A DNA stretch of 27,793 bases, taken from a bacterium (GTDB lineage Bacteria > Verrucomicrobiota > Verrucomicrobiae > Opitutales > Opitutaceae). The notes below the pieces were generated by a model that was given only the letters and a program-made list of their open reading frames with translations, made no database searches and was not told the origin of the DNA. The position numbers and the translations under genes are program-made. The stretch is taken from positions 1-27,793 of the forward strand of contig JAJXYI010000570.1 in the NCBI GenBank assembly GCA_021780625.1, written 5' to 3'. Positions 16,184 to 23,447 of this stretch are shown here, piece after piece. Each line of letters opens with the position of its first letter. Position 1 is the first letter of the stretch.

Positions 16184-17296
16184 ATGTCAGATACAGAACA
16201 GTCTGGCGCACCCGGCGCGGCTCACTCCGAGCCTGCGCCCACGCCAGCCACGTCCGCCGCGCCCGCAGCCCCTACAGAGGCTTCCGTACCCGCGCCCGCG
16301 ACTGAGTCATCCACGCCCAATGCCGGGGCTTTCGGCAGCACCCGCGGTTCAGGTCTGGCCCGCGGCAAACGTCAGTCGAGCGCGCCGGCTTCCGCCGTCG
16401 CCCAGAATGCAGAGTACACGCCGACCTCCATCGAAGTCGTCAAAAACGAGACGAGCTTCGTGAATCCCTTCGCGCCCGCCCAGCCCGCCGCTCCCGCGGC
16501 TCCGGCTCCGGTCGTCGAAGCAAAACCCGAAGTGGAGCCGGCCCCCGCGGTCAGCTCCATCCCCACGCCCGCGCCGGCTCCCGCCCCCAAAGTCGAGCAG
16601 CCTCGCGACGCAAACCCGACACCCGAACCGAGCACCGCAGAGGAGCCCTCCGAAGCCACGCTCAATATCCTCCCGCCCGCCGAGACCAAGCGTCCCGCCC
16701 AAAGCTGGGAGAATCGTCCGTCTTTCCGCACTCGCGAGTCCGGCGACCGCCGGCCCCGCCGCGAAGACCGTGACGAGAATCGTGACGAGGTTCGCAGCGA
16801 GGTTCGCGGCGAAGATCGCAGTGATGCTCGCGGCGAAGATCGCAATCAGATCCGCAGTCAGGATCGACGCCAGGACCGCGGCCAGGACCGCGGTCCCCGG
16901 CGCGACCAGCCGCGCATCGAACAGCGAGGTCCGCTTCCCAAGGAAGAGCCCGCCCCCAAGAAGGGCGGTCTGTTCGCCTGGCTCAAGAGCCTCTTCGCCA
17001 AACCCGAGGAACCCGCTCCCCAGCCCGAACCCCGCCGTGACGGCGATCTCTCCAGGAACCGCAACAACCGCAATCGCGGCGGTCGCGGTCGCGGAGAAGG
17101 CGGCGAACGCCGCGGAGGTCCCGGCGGCGCTCAGCAGCAGGGCCAGCGCGAAGGCGGCAATTCCTACTCCGACTACGGTCGCGGAGGCGATGGCGGCCAG
17201 CGCCGTCGCCGCCGTCGCGGCGGTCGCGGTCGTCATCACGGCGACCAGGGTCGCGGCGATTACCGCGGCGGCGACCCCCGTCCCCCGCAGGCCTGA
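16184..17296 (+). CDS. Low-complexity Pro/Ala- and Arg/Gly-rich protein with Arg-tetrad repeats
   Basis: This 370-residue protein is probably disordered for most of its length. Residues 1-160 are Ala/Pro/Glu-rich. Residues 189-244 are 14 consecutive tetrapeptides each ending in Arg (RRPR, REDR, DENR, DEVR, SEVR, GEDR and so on). Residues 259-273 form a short hydrophobic helix candidate (KKGGLFAWLKSLFAK). Residues 285-370 are rich in RGG/RGRG motifs with an Arg run (340-345). There is no signal peptide. RGG tracts usually bind RNA or polyphosphate, and the whole resembles the low-complexity arms of RNase E-type or IF-2-type proteins but without any catalytic domain. An RNA-associated or nucleoid-associated role is therefore only a guess. 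A clear AAGG ribosome site and a strong terminator bracket the gene, arguing that it is a genuine, separately transcribed gene. Confidence 0.85.
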   Translation: MSDTEQSGAPGAAHSEPAPTPATSAAPAAPTEASVPAPATESSTPNAGAFGSTRGSGLARGKRQSSAPASAVAQNAEYTPTSIEVVKNETSFVNPFAPAQPAAPAAPAPVVEAKPEVEPAPAVSSIPTPAPAPAPKVEQPRDANPTPEPSTAEEPSEATLNILPPAETKRPAQSWENRPSFRTRESGDRRPRREDRDENRDEVRSEVRGEDRSDARGEDRNQIRSQDRRQDRGQDRGPRRDQPRIEQRGPLPKEEPAPKKGGLFAWLKSLFAKPEEPAPQPEPRRDGDLSRNRNNRNRGGRGRGEGGERRGGPGGAQQQGQREGGNSYSDYGRGGDGGQRRRRRRGGRGRHHGDQGRGDYRGGDPRPPQA

Positions 17297-17315
17297 GCCC
17301 CCCTCCTTCCACACG

Positions 17316-17345
17316 AGGCACCCGTTCACACGGGTGCCTTTTTTT
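17316..17345 (+). terminator. Rho-independent terminator of the Arg-rich protein gene
   Basis: AGGCACCCG (17316-17324) pairs perfectly with CGGGTGCCT (17331-17339) around a TTCACA loop, and the stem ends in a seven-T run (17339-17345). It begins 20 bases after the stop codon and separates this gene from murA. Confidence 0.93.
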
Positions 17346-17373
17346 GTCGTTTCCGTCTGGATTCCGCCCCCAC

Positions 17374-17392
17374 GCTCGCCGATTCTGCGAGC
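17374..17392 (+). promoter_or_regulatory. Hairpin immediately upstream of the murA start codon
   Basis: GCTCGC (17374-17379) and GCGAGC (17387-17392) form a 6-bp stem with a CGATTCT loop, and the next base is the A of the murA ATG. No Shine-Dalgarno sequence is visible. The hairpin could influence initiation, or it could be chance in GC-rich DNA. Confidence 0.3.
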
Positions 17393-18682
17393 ATGTCCGA
17401 TCTCATCGTCCATGGCGGCAAGCCGCTCGCGGGCACCGTCGTGCCCTCGGGCAATAAGAATTCCGCCCTGCCCGTCCTCTGCGCCACCCTGCTGACCGAC
17501 GAGCCGGTCACCCTCGAGAACGTCCCGGAGATCACCGATCTCGAGAAGCTCGTCGCCTTCTTCCGCCAACAGGGTTCCTCCATTGCCTGGGACAAGGCCG
17601 CGGGCACCATGCACATCGATCACCGTGGTTTCCGGCCGGAACTCGCCAACCACGAGCTGCCCCAGGACATGCGGTCCACCGTGCTGCTCTACCCCGCCCT
17701 CCTGCACCGAGTGAAGCGCATCGTCATCGCCGCAAACGCCAAGGGCTGCTCGCTGGGCGTGCGCGAGATCGACCCCCACCTGGAGGTGCTCGCAGCCCTC
17801 GGCGCCGAGATCCATGACGCCCAACCGCTCGAGATCGCACTGCCCGACGGCTTCCGCGGCGCCCGCCATTGGCTCGACTATATGTCGGTGACCGTCACCG
17901 GAAATTTCGCCATGGCCGCCTCCATAGCCCGCGGCTCCTCCACGCTGATCAACGCCGCCTCCGAACCGCACGTCCAGGATCTGTGCGCCCTGCTCGCCGC
18001 CATGGGCGCTCAGATCGAGGGCATCGGCACCAGTCAGCTTCGCATCGAGGGCGTCGAACGCCTGCACGGCGCCACCTTCCGCATCGGCACCGATTACCAC
18101 GAGGTGGTCACTTTCCTCGCCCTCGGCGCCATCACCGGCGGCGAGGTCCGCGTCGAACGCTCCCTGCCCCAGCATTTCGATCTGATCACGCGCGCCTTCG
18201 CCAAGCTCGGAGTCCGGATCCGCCACGACGGCCTCACCGCCATCGTCGGCGCAAATCAGGAACGCCGTATGGAGACTCCCTATACAGCCAATCTTCTGCC
18301 CAAGATCGAAGCCGCCCCGTGGCCCTATTTTTCCGTGGACCTGCTTCCCCTCATGATCGCCCTCGCCACCCGCTGCGAAGGCACGATGCATTTCTGGAAC
18401 AAGGTCTACGAAAACGGCTTTTCCTGGATCCCCGAGCTGGCGAAATTCGGCGCACACGCCGTCATCGCCGACCCCCACCGGATCTTCGTGCTCGGAAACC
18501 GCCCGCTCCGTCCCGCCGTCGTCGATTCACCCTATGTCATCCGCGCCGCCGTCGCCCTCACGATGGTCGCCGCGTCCATTCCGGGAAAGAGCGTCGTCCG
18601 CAACGCCGAAATCATCCGCCGCGCCCACCCGCGCTTCGTCGAGAATCTGCGTTCCCTGGGCGCCGAACTCGAGTGGATCTGA
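17393..18682 (+). CDS. murA: UDP-N-acetylglucosamine 1-carboxyvinyltransferase (MurA), divergent
   Basis: MurA transfers enolpyruvate from phosphoenolpyruvate to UDP-GlcNAc, the first committed step of peptidoglycan synthesis, in the cytoplasm. The 429-residue length fits the family. Key residues by comparison with E. coli MurA are: Lys22 in SGNKNSALP; the catalytic Cys119 in AKGCSLGVREIDPH, equivalent to Cys115; Arg124, equivalent to Arg120; the general-base Asp in PYFSVDLLPL; and the C-terminal Arg in YVIRAAVALT. A Cys at this position predicts fosfomycin sensitivity rather than the Asp-type natural resistance. The usual YHIDRGYE motif near the C-terminus is replaced by AEIIRRAHPRFVENL, and several core segments are unusual, so this is a divergent branch; a second housekeeping MurA elsewhere cannot be excluded. 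It lies 48 bases before ruvB and after a strong terminator. Confidence 0.88.
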   Translation: MSDLIVHGGKPLAGTVVPSGNKNSALPVLCATLLTDEPVTLENVPEITDLEKLVAFFRQQGSSIAWDKAAGTMHIDHRGFRPELANHELPQDMRSTVLLYPALLHRVKRIVIAANAKGCSLGVREIDPHLEVLAALGAEIHDAQPLEIALPDGFRGARHWLDYMSVTVTGNFAMAASIARGSSTLINAASEPHVQDLCALLAAMGAQIEGIGTSQLRIEGVERLHGATFRIGTDYHEVVTFLALGAITGGEVRVERSLPQHFDLITRAFAKLGVRIRHDGLTAIVGANQERRMETPYTANLLPKIEAAPWPYFSVDLLPLMIALATRCEGTMHFWNKVYENGFSWIPELAKFGAHAVIADPHRIFVLGNRPLRPAVVDSPYVIRAAVALTMVAASIPGKSVVRNAEIIRRAHPRFVENLRSLGAELEWI

Positions 18683-18730
18683 GCGCTCACCATCCCCTCA
18701 AGCCGCAGCCCCTCCCTCCTCCCTTTCGCC

Positions 18731-19798
18731 GTGCCCCCCTCCAAGAACGAGCCCTCCACCCCTCCCGCCTCCGCCCCCACCGGCCTTGGCTTCATCGCCG
18801 CCTCGCTGTCCACACCGCTCTCCCAATCCGAGTCGGTGCTGCGTCCGCTGAGCTTCGCCGACTTCGCCGGACAGCCCAAGACCGTCGAGCGCCTGCAAGT
18901 CATGGTCGGCGCCGCCCGCCGACGCGGCGATCCGCTCAACCACGTCCTGCTCTCCGGCCCCCCGGGCCTCGGCAAAACCACCCTCGCCTTCATCCTCGGC
19001 GCCGAACTCGGCAGGAACGTACGCGTCACCTCCGGCCCCGTCATCGAAAAAGCCGGCGATCTCGCCGGCTTGCTCACCAATCTCGAGGAGGGCGACCTGC
19101 TCTTCATCGACGAGATCCACCGCCTGTCCAAGACCGTAGAGGAATACCTCTACTCGGCCATGGAGGACTTCCGGATCGATATCATGATCGATCAGGGTCC
19201 CAACGCCCGCAGCGTGCGCCTCTCCCTCCCCCGATTCACCCTGGTCGGAGCCACCACCCGCGCCGGCCTGCTCACCGCTCCACTGCGCTCCCGTTTCACA
19301 CTCCAGACCCGTCTCGATTATTACAATACCCCCACGCTCTGCGGCATCGTCACGCGCAGCTGCGCCCTCCTGAAGGTCGAGATCGACATCGCCGGCGCAC
19401 GCGAAATCGCCGCACGCTCCCGAGGCACCCCCCGCATCGCCAATAATCTCATTCTGTTCGTCCGCGACTTCGCCCAGGAACGCGCCCAGGGCAAAATCAC
19501 CCAGTCCGTCGCCGCCCACGCCCTCGAACTCCTCGAAATCGACGCCCGCGGCCTCGACGAGATGGATAAACGCATGCTCCGCGTCATGGCCGAAAACTAC
19601 GGCGGCGGCCCCGTCGGCATCGGCACCATCGCCATCGCAGTCGGCGAGGAAGCCGAAACCCTCGAGGAAGTCCATGAACCTTTCCTGATCCAGGAAGGCT
19701 ACGTCCAGCGCACCCCCCAGGGCCGCGCCCTCACCCCAAAAGGTTACGAAGCCATCGGTCTGAAGCCTTCCAACGGTAATCAGGACGCCCTCTTCTAG
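18731..19798 (+). CDS. ruvB: Holliday junction branch-migration helicase RuvB
   Basis: RuvB is the hexameric AAA+ motor that, with RuvA, migrates Holliday junctions during recombination and repair. The 355-residue protein shows Walker A GPPGLGKTT (76-84), Walker B LLFIDEIH (123-130), sensor 1 VGATTRAGLL, the arginine finger in LRSRF, and the C-terminal winged-helix ending EPFLIQEGYVQRTPQGR. The N-terminal 35 residues are a Pro/Ser/Ala-rich extension before RPLSFADFAGQ, where RuvB homology begins. The start is GTG at 18731, 48 bases after murA, with no Shine-Dalgarno sequence; a later start would shorten the non-conserved arm without affecting the enzyme. RuvA and RuvC are not in the window. 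The function is secure; the start is less so. Confidence 0.96.
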   Translation: MPPSKNEPSTPPASAPTGLGFIAASLSTPLSQSESVLRPLSFADFAGQPKTVERLQVMVGAARRRGDPLNHVLLSGPPGLGKTTLAFILGAELGRNVRVTSGPVIEKAGDLAGLLTNLEEGDLLFIDEIHRLSKTVEEYLYSAMEDFRIDIMIDQGPNARSVRLSLPRFTLVGATTRAGLLTAPLRSRFTLQTRLDYYNTPTLCGIVTRSCALLKVEIDIAGAREIAARSRGTPRIANNLILFVRDFAQERAQGKITQSVAAHALELLEIDARGLDEMDKRMLRVMAENYGGGPVGIGTIAIAVGEEAETLEEVHEPFLIQEGYVQRTPQGRALTPKGYEAIGLKPSNGNQDALF

Positions 19799-20060
19799 AC
19801 CCCACCCGTCGCCCGCCACCCGACTCGAACCGCGATACGGGCCGCTGCTCTGTCCAAAATTGACCGGATTTGTTAAGATTAAATTTTGTCATGAATTTAC
19901 GTATATCACCCAATTTTAACATCTTCTATTTTGAATCTTGGCGATCTATTGCAGCCGAAGCGAAAGGCGTTCAGTGGTTTCCGACTCAACGTTTGCCCTT
20001 GTCGAATCGCATCATGAGTGCCGACTAGGGTCCACGCGCCGCCCGCAAGGTCACCTTATC
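19799..20060. promoter_or_regulatory. AT-rich intergenic island, likely promoter region of the hydrolase operon
   Basis: These 262 bases separate ruvB from the hydrolase operon. The part from about 19855 to 19945 is strikingly AT-rich for this genome. It contains TTGACC (19860-19865) and TTGTCA (19886-19891), both good -35 matches, and TAAGAT, TATATC and TTGAAT as -10-like sequences. None is at the ideal 17-base spacing, so an exact promoter is not assigned. An AAGG lies about 11 bases before the ATG at 20061. Confidence 0.4.
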
Positions 20061-20927
20061 ATGTCGTTAGTCTTTTCCCTGGATCTCAAAAAACCCGCCA
20101 AGCGACCGCCCGAACCGGACGAAAGCCTCACGCTGCCCGGCACCAATGGACGCACGCTGATTCTCGTGCACGGCCTCACAGGCACGCCGAACGAGATGCG
20201 GTATCTTGCGTTTTTCTTTAATAAGTTGGGCTACAGCATCCTGTGCCCCCGCCTCGCGAACCACGGAGAACCCCTGCACGTGCTCAAGCACACGACCTGG
20301 GAAGAGCTCTATGATTCCCTCCGTTCCGTCGTGGTGGACTCTCTGAAATCGGGCGACAAGGTCTTCGTCGCCGGTCTCTCCATGAGCGCCCTGTTCGTGC
20401 TGCTGCTGGCGGAGGAGTTCGAGGATCAGATCGCCGGCGGAATCTGTCTGGCCCCCACCCTATTCTTCGACGGCTGGAACGTGCCGTGGTACAACCGCCT
20501 CCTCCCTCTCACTTATTATACCCCGCTGAAGTACACCCTGTATTTCAAGGAGAGCTCCCCCTACGGGATCAAGAACGAGCGCATGCGCGCCATGGTCCAC
20601 CGCTACTACAGCAAGGCCCGGCTGCACAATCTCGAGGGCGTAGGCAAGTTCGGCTATCCCTTCTTCCCTGTCTCTCTCTTCCACGAGCTCAAGCGCGTCG
20701 CCAGCCGAGTCATCCCAATGCTCGGCAGAATCCGGGCACCCATGCTCCTCGTGCACCCACGAGAGGACGACACCGCCAGCATCCGCAATTCCCAGCTGAT
20801 CCACGACCGTATCTCTTCGCCCATCAAGAAACTCGTCATCCTCGAGGACTCCTATCACGTGATCACGGCCGATCAGGAGCGCGAAAAAGTCGCCCGCGAG
20901 ATGCAGCAGTTCCTCGAGTCCCTATGA
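20061..20927 (+). CDS. Alpha/beta hydrolase, carboxylesterase/monoacylglycerol-lipase-like
   Basis: The 288-residue protein is an alpha/beta-hydrolase close in layout to Est30-type carboxylesterases and monoacylglycerol lipases. The oxyanion-hole segment is LVHGLTGTPNEM (residues 35-46). The nucleophile elbow is GLSMS with Ser107, where the final Gly of GxSxG is replaced by Ser109. The acid is probably an Asp in HPREDDTAS, and the catalytic His lies in LEDSYHVIT near the end, followed by the family-typical DQEREKVAREMQQFL. It should cleave or transfer an ester or thioester, and is probably cytoplasmic because no signal peptide is seen. The ATG at 20061 is preferred over an upstream in-frame one because the AT-rich leader lies between them and an AAGG precedes it. 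Its stop overlaps the next start (ATGA), indicating translational coupling with the phosphatase and aminotransferase genes. Confidence 0.88.
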   Translation: MSLVFSLDLKKPAKRPPEPDESLTLPGTNGRTLILVHGLTGTPNEMRYLAFFFNKLGYSILCPRLANHGEPLHVLKHTTWEELYDSLRSVVVDSLKSGDKVFVAGLSMSALFVLLLAEEFEDQIAGGICLAPTLFFDGWNVPWYNRLLPLTYYTPLKYTLYFKESSPYGIKNERMRAMVHRYYSKARLHNLEGVGKFGYPFFPVSLFHELKRVASRVIPMLGRIRAPMLLVHPREDDTASIRNSQLIHDRISSPIKKLVILEDSYHVITADQEREKVAREMQQFLESL

Positions 20928-21583
20928 CCACGCCTTCCCTCTTCGAGGTCTACTTCGATTTCGACAACACACTCACTCGCTACGACGTCCTCGACGCAAT
21001 CATTCGCGACTTCTCCGTCGACGACGAATGGCAGCGCATCGAGGCCGACTGGGACGCCGGCCGCATCGGCTCCCGCGAATGTCTGGAACTCCAGTTCGCC
21101 CGCGTCCGCGTGACCGAGGCCGCTCTCTCCGATTATCTCAGCCGCATCAAGGTCGACCCCGCCCTGCCCGACCTGCTCGACTTCCTCCGCTCCAAGGAAA
21201 TCGAACCAGTCATCCTCAGCGATAGCTGCGACTGGATCATCCGGCGCATCCTCACCGCCAACGGTCTGGGCCCCCTGCCGATCTTCGCCAACGAGATCAC
21301 CTTCGACGGCGACCGTCCGCTCATCTCCTTCCCCTATTTCGCCTCCATCTGCACGCGCTGCGGCAACTGCAAGACCTCCCATCTCATGCAGCGGAATCGC
21401 CCCCCAGGCACCCGCAAGGTCTACGTCGGCGACGGCCGCTCCGACATCTGCCCGGCCGGCTTTTGCGAAGTCCTGTTCGCAAAAGATAGTCTGCTGCGGC
21501 ATTATTCCCCCCTTCGGCCCGACTGTATTCCGTTCGACTCCCTCGAAATGGTTCTCAATCATCTCAAGTCCCTCATCCCATGA
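20924..21583 (+). CDS. HAD-superfamily phosphatase, MtnX/SerB-like
   Basis: The 219-residue enzyme is a haloacid-dehalogenase phosphatase. Motif I is FDFDNTLT (nucleophile Asp12, acid Asp14), motif II the Ser in VILSDSC, motif III the Lys in CGNCKTSHL, and motif IV the acidic pair in YVGDGRSD. The cap is inserted after motif I, and the overall pattern, including the Cys-rich CTRCGNCK before motif III, resembles MtnX-type 2-hydroxy-3-keto-5-methylthiopentenyl-1-phosphate phosphatases and phosphoserine phosphatase-like enzymes. No methionine-salvage genes are nearby, so that exact substrate is doubtful. It is the middle gene of a three-gene set, overlapping the hydrolase stop and the aminotransferase start by four bases each, which implies a shared pathway in which it would remove a phosphate from a small metabolite. 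Confidence 0.87.
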   Translation: MTTPSLFEVYFDFDNTLTRYDVLDAIIRDFSVDDEWQRIEADWDAGRIGSRECLELQFARVRVTEAALSDYLSRIKVDPALPDLLDFLRSKEIEPVILSDSCDWIIRRILTANGLGPLPIFANEITFDGDRPLISFPYFASICTRCGNCKTSHLMQRNRPPGTRKVYVGDGRSDICPAGFCEVLFAKDSLLRHYSPLRPDCIPFDSLEMVLNHLKSLIP

Positions 21584-22989
21584 CCGCCAAAAAGGCTGAC
21601 TCGTCGCCTGCCGACGCCACCGACACCAAGACTCTCCTCGAACTCGAGGCCAAATTCTGCTCCTGGGGCGACACCGTCCACTACGCCAAGGAGCTGACGA
21701 TGTTCACCCGGGCCGAGGCCATCTATCTCTACGACGAGAAGGATACCCAATACCTCGATCTCCAGATGTGGTATTCGGCCGTCAACTTCGGCTACGGCAA
21801 CCCCCGCATCAACGAGGCCCTGAAACGGCAGATCGACACCCTCCCGCAGCTCGCCTGCCAGTACCTGCACAAGGAGAAGATCCAACTCGCCACCAAGCTC
21901 GCCCTGAAGGCCGAGGAGGTCTTCGGACAGAAGGGACGCATCCATTTCAACGTCGGCGGCGCCAGCGCCGTCGAAGACGCATGGAAGGTCGTCCGCAATC
22001 ACACGGGCAAGAATCTGGCCTTCGCCTTCATGGGCGGTTACCACGGTCGCACCCTCGGTGCCACCGCCATCACCTCGAGCTACCGCTACCGCGAGCGCTT
22101 CGGCCACTTCGGCGACCGCGCCAATTTCATCCCCTACCCGTACTGCTTCCGCTGCCCCTACGGCAAGAATCGCGAGACCTGCGAGCTGTACTGTCTGAAG
22201 CAGTTCGAGCGCCTCTTCGAGACCGAGTACTACGGGGTCGTCAACAAGACCGGCAAGGCCGAGTTCGGCGCCTTCTTCATCGAGGCCATCCAGGGCACCG
22301 GCGGCTACGTCGTCCCCCCCGAGGGCTACTTCCCCGGCCTCAAGAAGATCCTCGACGCACACGGGATCCTCCTCGTCGACGACGAGATCCAGATGGGATT
22401 CTACCGCACCGGAAAATTCTTCGCCCTCCAGCACTTCGGCGTCTCACCCGATATCGCCGTCTTCGGCAAGGCCCTGACCAACGGCATGAACCCCATCTCC
22501 GCCATCTGGGCGCGAGAGGAGCTCATCAACCCCAAGGTCTTCCCCCCAGGCTCCACCCACTCCACCTTCTCCTCCAACTCCCTCGGCACCGCCGCAGCCC
22601 TGGAGACGATGAAGCTCATGGAGGAGGAGGGCTTCGAGCAGCGCGTCATGGCCCGCGGAGCCTATTTCCTCAACCGCCTCCGCGATCTCAAAAAACGGTA
22701 TCCGCAAATCGGCGACGTCGACGGCCTCGGCCTCGCCCTGCGCATCGAGATGTGCAAGCGCGACAGCTTCACGCCCAACCGCGAGCTCACCGACGCGATC
22801 ATGAACATCGGCCTGAGCGGGTCGCTCGACGCCGGCGGCAAACGCATGGGTCTCATCCTCGACGTCGGCGGCTACTACAAGAACGTCTTCACGATCGCCC
22901 CCTCCCTCTACATCACCGAGGAGGAGATCGACAAGGCCCTCGATCTGTTCGAACAAGCCCTCAAACGCGGCATCGCCGAGACGGAATAG
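21580..22989 (+). CDS. Class III PLP-dependent aminotransferase
   Basis: This 469-residue enzyme belongs to the class III (omega/4-aminobutyrate-type) aminotransferases. The PLP Lys is Lys297 in FGKALTNGM, the cofactor Asp268 lies in LVDDEIQMGFYRTG, and the cofactor phosphate region includes NVGGASAVEDAWK and GGYHGRTLGAT. Residues 186-205 hold four Cys (189, 192, 201, 205) in YPYCFRCPYG...CELYC, a Cys-bearing insertion that several 4-aminobutyrate/ornithine-type relatives share; metal binding there is possible but unproven. The first 25 residues are an extra polar arm. It overlaps the phosphatase stop (ATGA) and ends the unit. The substrate might be an aldehyde or keto acid made in the same pathway, conceivably from a ketosynthase product of the convergent genes; that link is inference. 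Confidence 0.92.
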   Translation: MTAKKADSSPADATDTKTLLELEAKFCSWGDTVHYAKELTMFTRAEAIYLYDEKDTQYLDLQMWYSAVNFGYGNPRINEALKRQIDTLPQLACQYLHKEKIQLATKLALKAEEVFGQKGRIHFNVGGASAVEDAWKVVRNHTGKNLAFAFMGGYHGRTLGATAITSSYRYRERFGHFGDRANFIPYPYCFRCPYGKNRETCELYCLKQFERLFETEYYGVVNKTGKAEFGAFFIEAIQGTGGYVVPPEGYFPGLKKILDAHGILLVDDEIQMGFYRTGKFFALQHFGVSPDIAVFGKALTNGMNPISAIWAREELINPKVFPPGSTHSTFSSNSLGTAAALETMKLMEEEGFEQRVMARGAYFLNRLRDLKKRYPQIGDVDGLGLALRIEMCKRDSFTPNRELTDAIMNIGLSGSLDAGGKRMGLILDVGGYYKNVFTIAPSLYITEEEIDKALDLFEQALKRGIAETE

Positions 22990-23187
22990 GCGACTGGCAG
23001 AGGCCAGAAGCCAGATGCCAGGACCAGAAGGCAAAGGTCGAGCGTCGGAAGTCTGAGGTCAGGACGTTGCGTCCTGGCGCCTATGGGATTTGCTGTCAGC
23101 GATCCACCATCCGGCTTCCGTCGTCGACTCGCAGCCTTTCGCCTTCAGTCCTCTGGACTTCACTGTCCTCTGGCCTCTGGCTTCCGT
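22990..23187. repeat. Long imperfect inverted repeat built of degenerate CCAGA heptamers
   Basis: The whole gap between the convergent aminotransferase and carrier-protein genes is an imperfect inverted repeat. The left arm (about 22995-23060) is purine-rich and repeats units such as GGCCAGA, AGCCAGA and TGCCAGG. The right arm (about 23110-23187), read on the opposite strand, repeats AGCCAGA, GGCCAGA and GGACAGT, then AGGCGAAAGGC against AGGCAAAGG on the left. At the centre is a perfect small hairpin, CAGGACG (23060-23066) with CGTCCTG (23070-23076) around TTG. It could terminate both transcripts, or be a dispersed REP-like element; no second copy is present in the window. Confidence 0.7.
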
Positions 23188-23442
23188 CTACTCGCTCTTC
23201 TTCGCCGTCCAGTTCACCAGATAGTCGACGATGTCCTTCACGCACTTGATGTGCTCAATATCGCTGTCCGCGATCTTCAGGTTGAATGCCTCCTCAAGTT
23301 CGAACATCAGTTCGACGGCCCCAAACGAGTCCACGCCGAGGTCTTCGGCGAGTCGCGTTTCAGGCGAGATCTTGGATGGCTCGGTGCCGAACTTCTTCGA
23401 GAGAATGTCGACAACCTTCTTCTCAATTTCCTGGGGTGTCAT
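23188..23442 (-). CDS. Acyl carrier protein
   Basis: This 84-residue acidic protein has the four-helix layout of bacterial acyl carrier proteins, with the phosphopantetheine attachment Ser39 in LGVDSFGAVELMFELEEAF. The usual DSL is DSF, and the segment after it (GAVEL) also differs from housekeeping AcpP (typically DTVEL). It should carry acyl or ketoacyl chains for the ketosynthase whose gene ends only five bases upstream on the same strand. The gene order is ketosynthase then carrier, the reverse of the common acpP-fabF order. This, with the variant motif, suggests a dedicated carrier instead of, or in addition to, the general fatty-acid one; the housekeeping copy is not in the window. The start at 23440-23442 is the only reasonable one. 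Confidence 0.93.
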   Translation of the reverse strand: MTPQEIEKKVVDILSKKFGTEPSKISPETRLAEDLGVDSFGAVELMFELEEAFNLKIADSDIEHIKCVKDIVDYLVNWTAKKSE

Positions 23443-23447
23443 GATTC

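Noticed and set aside
16184..17296. Ribonuclease E/G or translation factor IF-2 identity for the Arg-rich protein
   Set aside because: Only the low-complexity arms resemble those proteins; there is no S1, RNase E catalytic or GTPase domain in the 370 residues.
16349..18478. A 709-codon open frame on the minus strand across the Arg-rich gene and murA
   Set aside because: It is antisense to two well-supported genes; its Gly/Val/Ala-rich product has no domains and reflects few stop codons in GC-rich DNA.
17869..19446. A 525-codon plus-strand frame overlapping murA and ruvB
   Set aside because: Arg/Pro/His-rich shifted-frame translation; both overlapped genes have unmistakable family motifs.
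20924..21583. Methionine-salvage MtnX
   Set aside because: The fold and motifs resemble MtnX, but no other methionine-salvage genes are present and the operon partners do not belong to that pathway.
21768..23249. A 493-codon plus-strand frame overlapping the aminotransferase
   Set aside because: Its product is almost only Arg, Pro and His, the signature of a shifted frame of a C-rich gene; the aminotransferase frame has all catalytic motifs.
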